Positions 8,516 through 17,597 are shown, counted from the first letter of the stretch. The stretch: DNA of 64,000 nucleotides from Evansella sp. LMS18 (GCF_024362785.1 NZ_CP093301.1:3162001-3226000), one strand, 5' to 3'. Notes: generated by a model not told the origin, from the sequence alone. Made by a program: numbers and translations.

Positions 8516-9931
8516 TTATTGAGTTTTTGCGACAAATCTTCCATACATGAAAGTTAACGCGAAAGGAACTATGATCGCGATTCCCATACCGATAAAGAAT
8601 GAGGTCCAGCCAGTGGTCATTATTGAAAGGAAGGCAGGAATCCCGCCGACACCGACAGAATGTGCGAGCACGTTATTAATAGTGATGAACATACCACTTA
8701 ATGAAGCACCGATAATCGCACAGATGAATGGGAATCGATAACGGATGTTAACCCCGAACATTGCAGGTTCTGTGATGCCCAGATATGCTGAAACACCTGA
8801 AGTGCCTGCTAAACCTTTTAGGTTTTCATTTCTTGTTACAAATATCATAGCCAGAGCAGCTGACCCTTGCGCAATGTTTGATAAGGCGAGGATAGGCCAC
8901 AGGAATGTTCCATGTCCGGAACCTGCCAGCTGTAAATCAACTGCAAGGAACGCATGGTGCATACCCGTTACAACTAATGGTGCATATAGGGCACCATATA
9001 CAAGTCCGCCAATTGCAGGAGCCGCGCTGAACATCCAGATAAAGAAGTCAGTAATAGTGTTACCAAGAGTAAACGTGATTGGGCCGATTGCGATAAAGGT
9101 AATGAAACCGGTCACCAGTAAAGCTACAGGAGCAACTATTAAAAGCTGAATTGATTCAGGAACCCGTTTCCTGAGTGCTAATTCTATTTTGGCTAATATA
9201 TAGGATGCGAACAATACCGGCAATACCTGCCCCTGGTAACCGATTGCTTCAACGTCCAGGCCGAACAGGTTCCATATAGGTACTTCACCCGCTTCCTGTG
9301 CAGCTCCATAAGCCCAGGCGTTTAATAAATCAGGATGAACTAAAATCAAACCTAAAACAATACCTAGCAGCTCGCTTCCGCCAAACCTTTTAACTGCCGA
9401 CCAACCGATTAAGGCAGGCAGAAAGGCGAACGCCGCACTTGCGATTACGTTGACCATCGTTGCAAAGTCTGCCCATTGTGGATGGACGTCAATAATAGAC
9501 TGCCCTGGGTAGAAAATATCTTCACCTGTCAGGATATTATTTAATCCGAGCAGGAGACCTGCAGTTACGATGGCAGGCAATATTGGAATAAATATATCCG
9601 CAAGAGTCTTAATTGCTCTCTGGAAAGGATTCATCTTCTTAGATGATTCTTCTTTTACATCGTCTTTAGTTGCTTCTCCAATACTGGACATTGCCACCAT
9701 ATCCCGGTAAACCTGATCTACTGTACCCTGGCCGATAATAACCTGGTACTGCCCGTTAGAGGAAAATGCCCCTTTAACCAGGTCGAGTGATTCCAGTTTT
9801 TCTGAATCTACTTTTGATTCGTCTTTTAAAGAAAAACGAAGTCTTGTGACACAGTGAGTGGCTTTATTAACATTTTCTTCTCCGCCAATTGCTTCTAATA
9901 TTTCTTTTGCTTGTGTTTCATATTTACCCAT
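8516..9931 (-). CDS. treP: PTS trehalose-specific EIIBC component
   Basis: A 471-residue PTS permease with an N-terminal EIIB domain (phosphorylated cysteine in ATHCVTRLRF, residue about 27) and a C-terminal EIIC membrane domain of about ten helices. Segments such as KGAFSSNGQYQVIIGQGTV, TLADIFIPILPAIVTAGLL and GITEPAMFGVN match the TreP/SacP sucrose-trehalose class. Length and the two TreR-like operators upstream favour trehalose. It imports trehalose as trehalose 6-phosphate. Unusually, neither treA (phosphotrehalase) nor treR is adjacent, and no EIIA domain is fused, so the gene must use an EIIA and hydrolase encoded elsewhere. Confidence 0.88.
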   Translation of the reverse strand: MGKYETQAKEILEAIGGEENVNKATHCVTRLRFSLKDESKVDSEKLESLDLVKGAFSSNGQYQVIIGQGTVDQVYRDMVAMSSIGEATKDDVKEESSKKMNPFQRAIKTLADIFIPILPAIVTAGLLLGLNNILTGEDIFYPGQSIIDVHPQWADFATMVNVIASAAFAFLPALIGWSAVKRFGGSELLGIVLGLILVHPDLLNAWAYGAAQEAGEVPIWNLFGLDVEAIGYQGQVLPVLFASYILAKIELALRKRVPESIQLLIVAPVALLVTGFITFIAIGPITFTLGNTITDFFIWMFSAAPAIGGLVYGALYAPLVVTGMHHAFLAVDLQLAGSGHGTFLWPILALSNIAQGSAALAMIFVTRNENLKGLAGTSGVSAYLGITEPAMFGVNIRYRFPFICAIIGASLSGMFITINNVLAHSVGVGGIPAFLSIMTTGWTSFFIGMGIAIIVPFALTFMYGRFVAKTQ

Positions 9932-10059
9932 AGTACCCTCCTGTATCTCACAAGCTGATTACTTACTGCACAGGCTGTGCATTCATCACACTTGTATTAG
10001 TCTTTTAAAAATTGTTGCTTGTTTACGGTATGATATATGCTTCACTGTTCTAACGAAAA

Positions 10060-10073
10060 TGTAAACGTTTAAC
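10060..10073. promoter_or_regulatory. Candidate CcpA (cre) site upstream of treP
   Basis: TGTAAACGTTTAAC matches the cre consensus TGNAANCGNTTNCA at 12 of 14 positions and lies in the treP 5' leader. A second 12/14 match, TGCAAGCGTTTTAT, lies at 10136-10149, upstream of the promoter. Both are near-matches only. Confidence 0.45.
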
Positions 10074-10081
10074 CAAAGAAT

Positions 10082-10093
10082 TTGTATATACAA
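10082..10093. promoter_or_regulatory. TreR-like operator 1
   Basis: Perfect palindrome TTGTATATACAA, the form I recall for Bacillus tre operators. It lies just downstream of the predicted treP transcription start. Confidence 0.65.
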
Positions 10094-10111
10094 ATAACCG
10101 GCCTGAAATAT

Positions 10112-10140
10112 ATTTTAATTTGTCTATACAAGTTTTGCAA
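10112..10140 (-). promoter_or_regulatory. treP promoter with TreR-like operator 2 in the spacer
   Basis: On the minus strand, TTGCAA (10140-10135) and TAAAAT (10117-10112) are spaced by 17 bp. The spacer contains TTGTATAGACAA (10131-10120), a one-mismatch copy of operator 1 with centres 38 bp apart. A dimeric repressor bound at both sites would occlude RNA polymerase. Confidence 0.6.
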
Positions 10141-10223
10141 GCGTTTTATTTTAAATTCTTTTTCCACTCTATAGTTATTTACCCGATTTCAAAAATTTAA
10201 TAGGAAAAATAAAAGAACTGAAA

Positions 10224-10252
10224 TAAAAAAGCAAACCATTTAAGGTTTGCTG
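10224..10252 (-). terminator. Terminator of the tup operon
   Basis: Stem AGCAAACC / GGTTTGCT, followed on the minus strand by TTTTTTTATTT, 35 bp beyond the tupC stop. Confidence 0.85.
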
Positions 10253-10285
10253 GTAAATTAATATTCCTCTCTTCCGATTAAATTT

Positions 10286-11023
10286 TTAAATGGTAAGGAG
10301 GGTCTGCCACGGTGCCAAGAAAGTGTTTAATTGTGGAGATGGCTGTGAAAGAACCGCCCCGGTCTCCCCATTATCAAATACTTTTCCTTTTTCAATATAA
10401 ATAAGCCGGTTTGTCAGCTGCCTGATTTCGACTAGGTCGTGGGTAATTAAAAACATTGTTGTATTAGTCTGGCGGAGAATGGAGGCCAGCTGATTAATAA
10501 GCCCTGTCTTTGTAGGGAAATCAAGCGCTGAAAACGGCTCGTCCAGAAACAGCACTTTAGGCTCAACGGCAAATGCCCTGGCGAGATTCATTCTCTGGGC
10601 TTCTCCCCCTGATAAAGAAGCGGCGTCAGAGTCAGCAAGGTGTTCAATTTGGAATTTTTTGAGCCAGTGCATGACTTTGTTATGCCGGTCTTCTTTCTTA
10701 ATTTTACGGATAGACAGGCCAATCTCCACATTTTTATATACATTGCCCTGGAAGCGCTGGGAATGCTGAAAAACACATGCCCATTCTCTTCTGATTCTAA
10801 GAGGTGGAGAAGAGAGGGAAAGGCTTTTTCCTTTGTATGTCATTACACCTTTATCAGGAGGCTCCAGCAGAGAACACGCTTTAAGAAGGGTAGACTTACC
10901 GGCGCCATTTGGGCCGATTATTCCAAGCCGGTCACCTTGTTTCAAGGTGAGTTTGTCAATTCCGGAAGTAATTCTGCCGTTACGAATGCATTGTATTTCC
11001 TCATAATCAAGTAAGGCTGTCAC
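10286..11023 (-). CDS. tupC: Tungstate ABC transporter, ATP-binding protein
   Basis: The 245-residue ATPase of a TupABC importer. Walker A GPNGAGKST near residue 37, signature motif LSGGEAQRMNLARA, Walker B VLFLDEPFSALD and switch histidine in LITHD are all present. It energizes uptake of tungstate at the inner face of the membrane. The start is GTG, preceded by AAGGAGG, and overlaps the tupB stop by 4 bp (GTGA), so translation is coupled. It is the last gene of a leftward four-gene unit with regulator, tupA and tupB, and ends at a terminator. Confidence 0.85.
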   Translation of the reverse strand: MTALLDYEEIQCIRNGRITSGIDKLTLKQGDRLGIIGPNGAGKSTLLKACSLLEPPDKGVMTYKGKSLSLSSPPLRIRREWACVFQHSQRFQGNVYKNVEIGLSIRKIKKEDRHNKVMHWLKKFQIEHLADSDAASLSGGEAQRMNLARAFAVEPKVLFLDEPFSALDFPTKTGLINQLASILRQTNTTMFLITHDLVEIRQLTNRLIYIEKGKVFDNGETGAVLSQPSPQLNTFLAPWQTLLTI

Positions 11024-11718
11024 GGGGTGAACCTCCTTTGCTGCAAGTGTAATAAAATAAATGTAATAATCAGGGCAATAGCCATGAGAATAAAAGAAAG
11101 CGCCAGTGCGATATGAAAATTTCCCCTGGAGACCTCCATTACCATAGCAGTTGTTAAAATCCTTGTTTCCCCCCGGAGGTTTCCGCCGACCATCATAGCA
11201 GCTCCTACCTCTGCCAGTACTCTCCCCAGCCCGGCCATGATTGCTGCCATAATACCGAAACGGGCTTCTTTAATATACAGATACACTTTTTGGACAGTTG
11301 TAGGTCCTAATGATTTAATTTGCAAAATTAAAGCATAATCAATTTTCTTAAAGGCCGAATATGTCAGAGAAATAATGATCGGCAGGGAAACGACAACCTG
11401 AGCTGCGACTATCGCCTGAGGGGTAAACAGCCACTGTAGGTCTCCGAGAGGACCTGACCGCCAGAGAAACATCGTAACCCAAAGGCCTGCCACTACAGGA
11501 GGCAGACCCATTCCAGCATGTACGATTAATAAAAGTAGCTGCTTGCCGGCAAAATTTTTGAACGCCAGAACCATTCCGGCGGGGAGACCGATAAGTGTGC
11601 TGATAAAAGTTGAAATAAAGCAGACCTTTAGTGTTAATAAAGTGATCTGCAGTACTTCGTTATCAAGCTGAATGATCATTTTAAAGGCTTCAACCAGCCC
11701 TGACCAGATGAGTTCCAT
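11020..11718 (-). CDS. tupB: Tungstate ABC transporter, permease
   Basis: A 232-residue integral membrane protein with five or six helices. It has the ABC permease EAA-type loop around GLGRVLAEVGAAMMVGGN, which contacts the ATPase. The motif GLPPVVAGLWV is typical of the TupB/ModB type. It lies between tupA (37 bp) and tupC (4-bp overlap) and forms the membrane channel of the importer. Confidence 0.85.
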   Translation of the reverse strand: MELIWSGLVEAFKMIIQLDNEVLQITLLTLKVCFISTFISTLIGLPAGMVLAFKNFAGKQLLLLIVHAGMGLPPVVAGLWVTMFLWRSGPLGDLQWLFTPQAIVAAQVVVSLPIIISLTYSAFKKIDYALILQIKSLGPTTVQKVYLYIKEARFGIMAAIMAGLGRVLAEVGAAMMVGGNLRGETRILTTAMVMEVSRGNFHIALALSFILMAIALIITFILLHLQQRRFTP

Positions 11719-11755
11719 TGAAGTACTCCTTTGAAAATAGCTTTTGACTTAAAAT

Positions 11756-12595
11756 TTAGTTAATGAAAAACAACGGCTGACCCCATTCTTCTTCGCCGAA
11801 AGTTTTAATAAACGATTGTGTTTCTTCAGAAAGGAAGAAATCTACGAATGCTTCAGCAGCTTCTTCATTTATCTTTTCAGACAGATCAGGGCTTACCTGC
11901 ATAACATGATATATATTTTCCAGGCTTTCATCGCCTTCATTTAAGACAGCCAGATTATCGAGATTCTCTTTCTGAAATAAATATGTTCCTCTGTCGGTCA
12001 GAGTGTAGCCTTCACGCTCACTGGCAATCCGCAGCGTGTCTCCCATTCCCTGTCCTGTTTCCTTATAATTGTCGAAAACAGACTCGGTGCCGGCGAAACT
12101 CCATATATCGAGTTCCTTTTTATGTGTACCTGAATCATCGCCTCTCGAGAAAAACAGTCCGTTTTGGTTCGCGAGTTCGGCAAAAGCTTCCTCCACTGGC
12201 AAACCTGAGATTCCTGCAGGGTCAATGTCAGGTCCAGCGACAATAAAATCATTATGCATAACTCTGTGCCTGTTGATAACCTTCCCGTCCGCTTCAAGCT
12301 CTTCTTCCGCTTCCGGAGCATGAGCAAGCAGAGCATCCGCTTCTCCTTCCTCCCCCATAGCAAGTGCCTGTCCGGAACCTACAGCAATAATTTTTACGTT
12401 CACGCCGGTTTCCTCTTCGAAAACAGGTATTAATTCATCAAGGAGCCCGGTGTCGTATGTGCTTGTTGTGGTGGCCAGAATCATTTCCCCGCCAGTATCA
12501 AAACCTGATTCCTGTCCTGCTGAAGTGTTCCCGCAGCCGGAAGCCAGCACTAATGCCGCGCCTGTAGCGATCAGACTTGCCCATCTTTTTTTCAT
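11756..12595 (-). CDS. tupA: Tungstate-binding lipoprotein
   Basis: A 279-residue extracellular solute-binding protein. It starts with a lipoprotein signal peptide whose lipobox is LASGC (Cys21). The mature part carries the TupA hallmarks: LATTTSTYDTGLLDELIP, containing the TTTS oxyanion motif, then EADALLAHAPEAEE. These features distinguish TupA from ModA and WtpA. It captures tungstate (perhaps molybdate) and hands it to TupB. Tungsten uptake implies tungsto- or molybdoenzymes elsewhere in the genome. Confidence 0.9.
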   Translation of the reverse strand: MKKRWASLIATGAALVLASGCGNTSAGQESGFDTGGEMILATTTSTYDTGLLDELIPVFEEETGVNVKIIAVGSGQALAMGEEGEADALLAHAPEAEEELEADGKVINRHRVMHNDFIVAGPDIDPAGISGLPVEEAFAELANQNGLFFSRGDDSGTHKKELDIWSFAGTESVFDNYKETGQGMGDTLRIASEREGYTLTDRGTYLFQKENLDNLAVLNEGDESLENIYHVMQVSPDLSEKINEEAAEAFVDFFLSEETQSFIKTFGEEEWGQPLFFIN

Positions 12596-12621
12596 GCTTT
12601 GTTTCCCCCTGGTAAAAGTTT

Positions 12622-13560
12622 TTATATCATTTCTGCTGCCGGACTTTGAATGATTTTTCCAGCGTCTGTTACTTCATAGCCAACAGGAACGGCAATTCCC
12701 TTAAACGCATTGTCTGACTGAAGGTGCTCCAGGACATAATTTAAGGCTTGCTTGTTCTCCTCGGTCCATTTAAAAATCAAGTCGAAAGATTCTTCGACAA
12801 GAGGGATGAAGTCCAGGCCAAGAAGTCGTGCAACAGGCTCTATTCCTATCGTCACATCAGCGGTTCCGTTAACGACCATGGAAGCAGCCCCGTAATGGGT
12901 GGTTTCCTCTGTTTCATAACCTTTAATTGAAGAAGGAGATAGATTGATTTTTCTTAAGCTGGAATCAAGAAGCTGTCTCGTCCCCGATCCTCTCTGCCGG
13001 TTCACTATCCTGATATCTCCGCTAAGCAGGGACTCCCAGCCGGTAATATTTTTCGGGTTGCCTTTCGGCAGGATAAATCCTTGTCTCCTTGTCGTAAAAT
13101 GGACGACAGATACAGGAGCTGAGCTGAAAAACTGGTTAATTACCGGTATATTATACTGGCTTGTATTCTCATCAAAGAGATGCACTGCTGCAATGTCACA
13201 CTCATCGCGATACAGAGCCATCAGGCCTTCAAGACTGCCGATAAAAGAGGTCTGCAATGTAACGGGGATTCCGCTGTCCTGGTGGACGGACTGGCAAAAT
13301 TTATCGAGGAGAATATCATGGCTGCCGGCTAAACGAACAGAAAAATGCTTTTTGACTGAGGCATCACCAATAGGTTTGCCGGAAGTTGTCTTTGTAGAAT
13401 TCTTCCTCTTGAAAGCCTCTACCTCTTTTTCTTCAATTCTCATTTTATTTCCAATCTTAAAAGCAATCAGTTCTTCCCGTTTAATGAGTTCATAGACGGT
13501 ATGTTTTGAGATCTGAAGCAGCTGGGCTATTTCATCCGGTGTATAAATTTTCTCAGTCAC
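12622..13560 (-). CDS. HTH regulator with periplasmic-binding-protein-like domain (tup regulator)
   Basis: 312 residues. Residues 1-55 are an excisionase/MerR-type HTH (YTPDEIAQLLQISKHTVYEL). From about residue 75 the rest is a type-2 binding-protein fold of the kind found with molybdate or tungstate genes (RQRGSGTRQLLDSSL, HYGAASMVVNGTADVTIGIE). Proteins of this design sense an oxyanion or cofactor precursor and control molybdate/tungstate uptake. It is transcribed just ahead of tupA (26-bp gap). The start is GTG after an AGGAGAGG site. The ligand is inferred from context. Confidence 0.75.
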   Translation of the reverse strand: MTEKIYTPDEIAQLLQISKHTVYELIKREELIAFKIGNKMRIEEKEVEAFKRKNSTKTTSGKPIGDASVKKHFSVRLAGSHDILLDKFCQSVHQDSGIPVTLQTSFIGSLEGLMALYRDECDIAAVHLFDENTSQYNIPVINQFFSSAPVSVVHFTTRRQGFILPKGNPKNITGWESLLSGDIRIVNRQRGSGTRQLLDSSLRKINLSPSSIKGYETEETTHYGAASMVVNGTADVTIGIEPVARLLGLDFIPLVEESFDLIFKWTEENKQALNYVLEHLQSDNAFKGIAVPVGYEVTDAGKIIQSPAAEMI

Positions 13561-13582
13561 TGCCGCCTCTCCTTTCTTTATT

Positions 13583-13760
13583 TAAGCTTCAGACGGACGC
13601 GTTCTGCGGGCACGGCTTCAACTAATTTTTGACGGATGAACGCCCTCAAAAATTGATTTTCAGCTTCTCATGCTTTTACCGCCAGAGTCGCCGTCTTAGG
13701 CTGGAATCGAAAAGTAAATTCGTCTTTTTTATACAAAGCCTATATATGAAATTTATTCAT
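13583..13760 (-). repeat. MITE-like element, TIR family, copy C (inverted, truncated right end)
   Basis: On the minus strand it begins TATGAATAAATTTCATATATAGGC and continues AAAAAAGACGAA, GACGGCGACTC, GTTGAAGCCGTGCCCGC and AACGCGTCCGTCTGAAGC. It stops before the AACAACAAAGTAAC end seen in other copies and has no internal 33-bp modules. The rest of the gap up to 14008 holds only AT-rich sequence without a recognizable gene. Confidence 0.78.
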
Positions 13761-14008
13761 ATTAAATATACTTTCCGGTTGGGCTTCATTCTGTGTTTTT
13801 TATCACGTTTAGTTAAGTTTCGTTAAGTTTTATTGAGTTTGATGTTGTTATATTTATATTAGTCTTTTAAAAAAAGAAAGGAAAGCATTTTTTCGAAATT
13901 ATCAGATTTATAATACAATGGGATTGAATACTTTTAATAAAGGGAAGATTACAGGTGACTCTGGAAGTATGGCGTACAAGCTGAAATCACAGAGAAAGAG
14001 GGATACAT

Positions 14009-14911
14009 ATGAGAAGAATACTCATATTAGGAGGAACACGCTTTTTTGGGAAGCGCCTCGTACAAAAGCTGCTTGATAATGGGGATGATGTAACTATAGC
14101 CACCAGAGGAGAAACGGACGATCCCTTTGGGGATGATGTGCAACGAAGAAAGGTGGACAGGTTCAGCAGAGATTCGATGGAACAGGCTTTTTCCGGGGAT
14201 GAGGAATGGGACCTCATTTATGATCAGATTTGCTTTTCTCCGGATGAGGCTCAGGATGCATGTGAGCTGTTTAAATATCGGGTAAAGAAGTATATTCTTA
14301 CGTCTACTTTGTCTGTTTACAATTTTGACAACAAGGCAAAAAAAGAAGAGAAGGATTTTAATCCCTATGATTGCCAGATAAAATATGGACGCAAGGAAAA
14401 ATTCAGCTATGGTGAAGGGAAACGGCTTGCTGAGGCCGTGTTATTCCAGAACGCCCGGTTCCCAGTGATGGCAGTCAGGCCGCCAATCGTACTGGGCAGA
14501 GATGATTACACAGAGAGGCTTCATTATTATGTTCGCAAAGTACTCTCGGAAGAAGTGATTGGTCTGGATAGCACGGAAAGAAAAGCTTCTTTCGTCGAGT
14601 CTGAAGACCTGGCGCAGTTTTTATTCTGGGCGGGCTTTAAAGAGGATTTTACAGGCCCGGTGAACGCTTCCTCGCCAGACCAGCTGTCTCTTAAAAATAT
14701 TCTCGGGATTATTGAAGGAAAAACAGGAAAGGCGGCAAAAGTGGCTCCTCCTGATGGGACTGTGGAGAGTTCGCCGATGAATTTCCCAGTATCCATTTAT
14801 CAGGATGTCTCATTGGCTGAAGCTGCAGGCTATAAGTTTAAAAAGCTGGCGGAATGGTTCGAGCCGTTAACAGAGTGGATCGTGAAAGAAGAGAAAGCGA
14901 AGCAGGGGTGA
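14009..14911 (+). CDS. NAD-dependent epimerase/dehydratase-like protein (extended SDR)
   Basis: A 300-residue atypical extended SDR. The N-terminal Rossmann motif GGTRFFGKRLVQKLL binds NAD(P). TSTLSVYNF and YGEGKRLAE (positions of the SDR Ser and YxxxK) follow, though the Tyr/Lys arrangement is altered, as in isoflavone-reductase- or chloroplast CSP41-like SDRs. The C-terminal half resembles sugar-nucleotide-binding domains. It stands alone between two repeat elements. The substrate is unknown. Confidence 0.75.
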   Translation: MRRILILGGTRFFGKRLVQKLLDNGDDVTIATRGETDDPFGDDVQRRKVDRFSRDSMEQAFSGDEEWDLIYDQICFSPDEAQDACELFKYRVKKYILTSTLSVYNFDNKAKKEEKDFNPYDCQIKYGRKEKFSYGEGKRLAEAVLFQNARFPVMAVRPPIVLGRDDYTERLHYYVRKVLSEEVIGLDSTERKASFVESEDLAQFLFWAGFKEDFTGPVNASSPDQLSLKNILGIIEGKTGKAAKVAPPDGTVESSPMNFPVSIYQDVSLAEAAGYKFKKLAEWFEPLTEWIVKEEKAKQG

Positions 14912-14921
14912 CGAAACAGAA

Positions 14922-15032
14922 GGTGGGCCCACAGAATACGTCCGTCTGAAGCGTAAATCGAACAACAAAGTTACATTTTAAGATAATGTTCTCATTAAAA
15001 ACGAAAATCATGAACTTTGGAATTGATTCAAA
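14922..15032 (+). repeat. MITE-like element, TIR family, copy D (right end only)
   Basis: Contains only the right third of the element: ACGTCCGTCTGAAGCGTAAA, then AACAACAAAGTTAC, ending with the TIR GGAATTGATTCAA. It lies in the 5' leader of the aldo/keto reductase gene. Confidence 0.75.
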
Positions 15033-15064
15033 TAGAAAACAGCTGAAGAAGGAGGATGCCATCT

Positions 15065-16024
15065 ATGAATTACAGAAGGCTCGGAAACACAGGACTGAAA
15101 GTTAGTGAGATCAGCTTAGGAAGCTGGCTGACATATGGAGAAAGCGTGGAAAAAGAGAGGGCGGTAAAAACAATTGAACAGGCATACGATGTAGGAATAA
15201 ACTTTTTTGATACAGCTAATGTATATAATCGTGGTGAAGCAGAAAAAGTTGTCGGGGATGCACTTCGCCAGTACAGGAGGGAGTCCTATGTTCTCGCGAC
15301 TAAAGTTTTTGGGGCGATGGGAGAAGGGCCAAACGACAGGGGGCTCTCCAGAAAGCATGTTTTCGAACAGCTCCATGCAAGCCTGGAGAGGCTGGGGACT
15401 GATTATGTAGATATTTATTACTGCCACAGATACGATCATAATACACCTGTGGAGGAAACTCTCCGTACTATCGATGACTTGGTCCGCCAGGGAAAAATCC
15501 TCTATGCCGGGGTCAGTGAGTGGACAGCAGCCCAGATTGAAGAGGCTGTCCGGATAGCAGACCAGAAGCTGCTGGACAGAATTGTGGTAAATCAGCCAGT
15601 TTACAATATGCTGAATCGTTACATCGAGGAAGAAGTTATTCCGGTTAGTGAAAAATATGGAATCGGGCAGGTCGTTTTTTCTCCTCTTGCCCAGGGGGTG
15701 CTGACAGGAAAGTACAAAAAAGGACAGGAAGCACCAGAAGGAAGCCGGGCAACGAACGAGGAACAAAGGAAATATATCGAGCGCTTTTTAAACGATGAAA
15801 TGCTCGAAAAAGTAGATCAACTGGAAACTATAGCAGCAGAGCAGGGGATAGCCCTTTCACAGATGGCATTGGCATGGATACTGAGGAACAAAAACGTTTC
15901 CAGTGCAATTATAGGAGCAAGCCGTCCGGAACAGGTTGTGGAGAATGTACAAGGTTCAGAAATTGAACTTGAGGAAGAGGTTATCAACAGAATAGATCAG
16001 ATTCTGAAAGGCGAGGCTAATTAA
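15065..16024 (+). CDS. Aldo/keto reductase (Kv-beta-like)
   Basis: A 319-residue NADPH-dependent oxidoreductase with a TIM-barrel fold. The catalytic tetrad is visible: Asp and Tyr in FFDTANVYNRGEAE, Lys in VLATKVFG, and His in DIYYCHRYD. The C-terminal GASRPEQVVENV is the cofactor-binding region. Sequence resembles the potassium-channel beta-subunit-like/YghZ branch, which reduces aldehydes such as methylglyoxal; the substrate here is unknown. I start it at ATG 15065, which lies 9 bases from GGAGG; an in-frame ATG at 15056 touches the ribosome-binding site. A strong terminator follows. Confidence 0.87.
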   Translation: MNYRRLGNTGLKVSEISLGSWLTYGESVEKERAVKTIEQAYDVGINFFDTANVYNRGEAEKVVGDALRQYRRESYVLATKVFGAMGEGPNDRGLSRKHVFEQLHASLERLGTDYVDIYYCHRYDHNTPVEETLRTIDDLVRQGKILYAGVSEWTAAQIEEAVRIADQKLLDRIVVNQPVYNMLNRYIEEEVIPVSEKYGIGQVVFSPLAQGVLTGKYKKGQEAPEGSRATNEEQRKYIERFLNDEMLEKVDQLETIAAEQGIALSQMALAWILRNKNVSSAIIGASRPEQVVENVQGSEIELEEEVINRIDQILKGEAN

Positions 16025-16033
16025 ACGTGAAAT

Positions 16034-16071
16034 GAAAGGAATGGACGTACATGTCCATTCCTTTCGTTTTT
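16034..16071 (+). terminator. Terminator of the aldo/keto reductase gene
   Basis: A perfect 13-bp stem GAAAGGAATGGAC / GTCCATTCCTTTC with loop GTACAT, followed by GTTTTTC. Confidence 0.9.
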
Positions 16072-16167
16072 CTATCGGGGAAGCTATTGCAGGAGGTGTG
16101 CGATTCTGCAGCCAGCATGTAATGCGGGGACCGTCATGCAAGCTGCACGGGCATTCTCCTGAAAAGA

Positions 16168-17031
16168 TTATTTAAACACCAGTTCATCGATAAACCTTTT
16201 CAAGGTTACTGGAAAGCGGCCGTCGAGCGATTCGGCAGGATACTCTGCATGGACAGAAAAGACTCTCCCGCCATGTTCTAATAAGGCGTAGTAACGCTGG
16301 CTTGATGCTGCCAGGCTGAACTGCCCCTGGCGATCAGGAGTTTCGAAGACAGGATAAGGTTCGGCAGACTCTTCGTATCCTTCTGCTTCCAGTTGTTCAG
16401 TGAAGCTCCTTTCAATTGCGTCCAGAGAGCTATCTTCTTCAGAATGAACCAGCAAAGTGATAGAGAATAATTCAGTAACTTTAAACTCACGGCCAATGAG
16501 TTGTTCCGAACGATATATATCTTCTGTAACGACAGTCTGAGGTTCCAGGTAAGTGGAATAGCCCAGTTCCTCGTCAATATAAAGATGAAGAGTATGGTTT
16601 TCCTCCGTGCCCTCCACAGTTATATTTTCTGTAACAGTTTCAGGGCGTTCTTTGTATTGTTCATCCGCATCTTCCCGGGACTCATTCGGACCATTTGTAT
16701 CAGCCGCTCCATCAGGCAGATTTTCATTATTGTTATATTCCCCGTTTCCTCCCAATCCTGCATCAGGTCCTCCTCCTGATTCCAGTGGTACAGCATCCTC
16801 TCCTGTAAGATTCATATCGTTGCCGGTGAGCATTGAACCAATCAGGATGCCTGCTATCAGCAGTGCACTGACAGATGCAGCAGCAATTCCTCCGTATCCC
16901 CTCATAAACCATGTTTTTTTCCTTGTTGTCCGGACAGCCTGGAATATATCAGAAGGTGAACTTACTGGTTTCGATTGATTATATTTATTTTTGAGTTCCA
17001 AGATGCCTTTGTCAAAACGCTTGTCGTTCAT
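16168..17031 (-). CDS. Putative membrane anti-sigma factor
   Basis: 287 residues. The first 42 are cytosolic and basic, one membrane helix lies at about 44-66 (IAAASVSALLIAGILIGSML), a Gly/Asn/Asp/Glu-rich linker runs to about 125, and a folded extracellular domain occupies roughly 130-287. The gene overlaps the end of the ECF sigma factor gene by 20 bp, the usual arrangement for a sigma/anti-sigma pair. No zinc-binding HxxxCxxC anti-sigma motif is present, and I do not recognize the extracellular domain. The function is inferred from topology and gene order. Confidence 0.6.
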   Translation of the reverse strand: MNDKRFDKGILELKNKYNQSKPVSSPSDIFQAVRTTRKKTWFMRGYGGIAAASVSALLIAGILIGSMLTGNDMNLTGEDAVPLESGGGPDAGLGGNGEYNNNENLPDGAADTNGPNESREDADEQYKERPETVTENITVEGTEENHTLHLYIDEELGYSTYLEPQTVVTEDIYRSEQLIGREFKVTELFSITLLVHSEEDSSLDAIERSFTEQLEAEGYEESAEPYPVFETPDRQGQFSLAASSQRYYALLEHGGRVFSVHAEYPAESLDGRFPVTLKRFIDELVFK

Positions 17032-17572
17032 ATATACGGCCTCCTTTTTCCAGTGATGCTTTCAGCTTTTCTTTTCCTCTTTTCAGCCTTGTTTTTACAG
17101 TGCTTTCACTCAGGTTCATAATGGCGGAGATTTCTTTTATGGAAGCTTCCTGAAAATAAAACAAGGCGATAGGTACACGGTATTTTTCATCCAGAACCTG
17201 TATGGATTTATGCAGTATCCGTGCATCCTCAGAAAGATCCGTATTCTCTGTGTAAAATGTCTCAGTAGAACTGTTTATTGTTTTATCGATTTTCGCTTTT
17301 TCCCGTTTTTGTTTCCGGAAATAGTCTTTTGACACATTTAGGGTGACGCTGTACAGCCATGTACTGAATTTTCCCCTGGAATATTTATGGAGAAATCGAA
17401 AGACTTTTATAAAAACTTCCTGGGTGACATCCTGGAGATCCTCTTCCCGGACACCTATCTGCCTTGCAAACCTTTCTACAGTCAAATAATAATGGTCGAT
17501 TAACTGGTGGAACGCCACCTCATCACCCTGAAGTGCACTCTGTATACAGGAATAATCATCAAACTCGGACAT
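17012..17572 (-). CDS. ECF-type RNA polymerase sigma factor
   Basis: A 186-residue sigma-70 family ECF factor. Region 2 is visible as DLQDVTQEVFIKVFRFLHKY, then GKFSTWLYSVTLN (residues 40-80). Region 4 is KEISAIMNLSESTVKTRLKRG (residues 145-168), which recognizes the -35 element. I choose the ATG at 17572 (MSEFDD) because GAGAGGAGG precedes it; an in-frame ATG at 17626 has no Shine-Dalgarno site and its codon overlaps a TGAAAC sequence typical of ECF -35 boxes. Its product is probably held by the membrane protein encoded next. The regulon is unknown. Confidence 0.9.
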   Translation of the reverse strand: MSEFDDYSCIQSALQGDEVAFHQLIDHYYLTVERFARQIGVREEDLQDVTQEVFIKVFRFLHKYSRGKFSTWLYSVTLNVSKDYFRKQKREKAKIDKTINSSTETFYTENTDLSEDARILHKSIQVLDEKYRVPIALFYFQEASIKEISAIMNLSESTVKTRLKRGKEKLKASLEKGGRIYERQAF

Positions 17573-17597
17573 GCTTTCCGGCCTCCTCTCATTTATT

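Noticed and set aside
15116-15766. 216-codon frame opposite the aldo/keto reductase gene
   Set aside because: It is the antisense shadow of a well-supported gene with catalytic motifs; no start signal.
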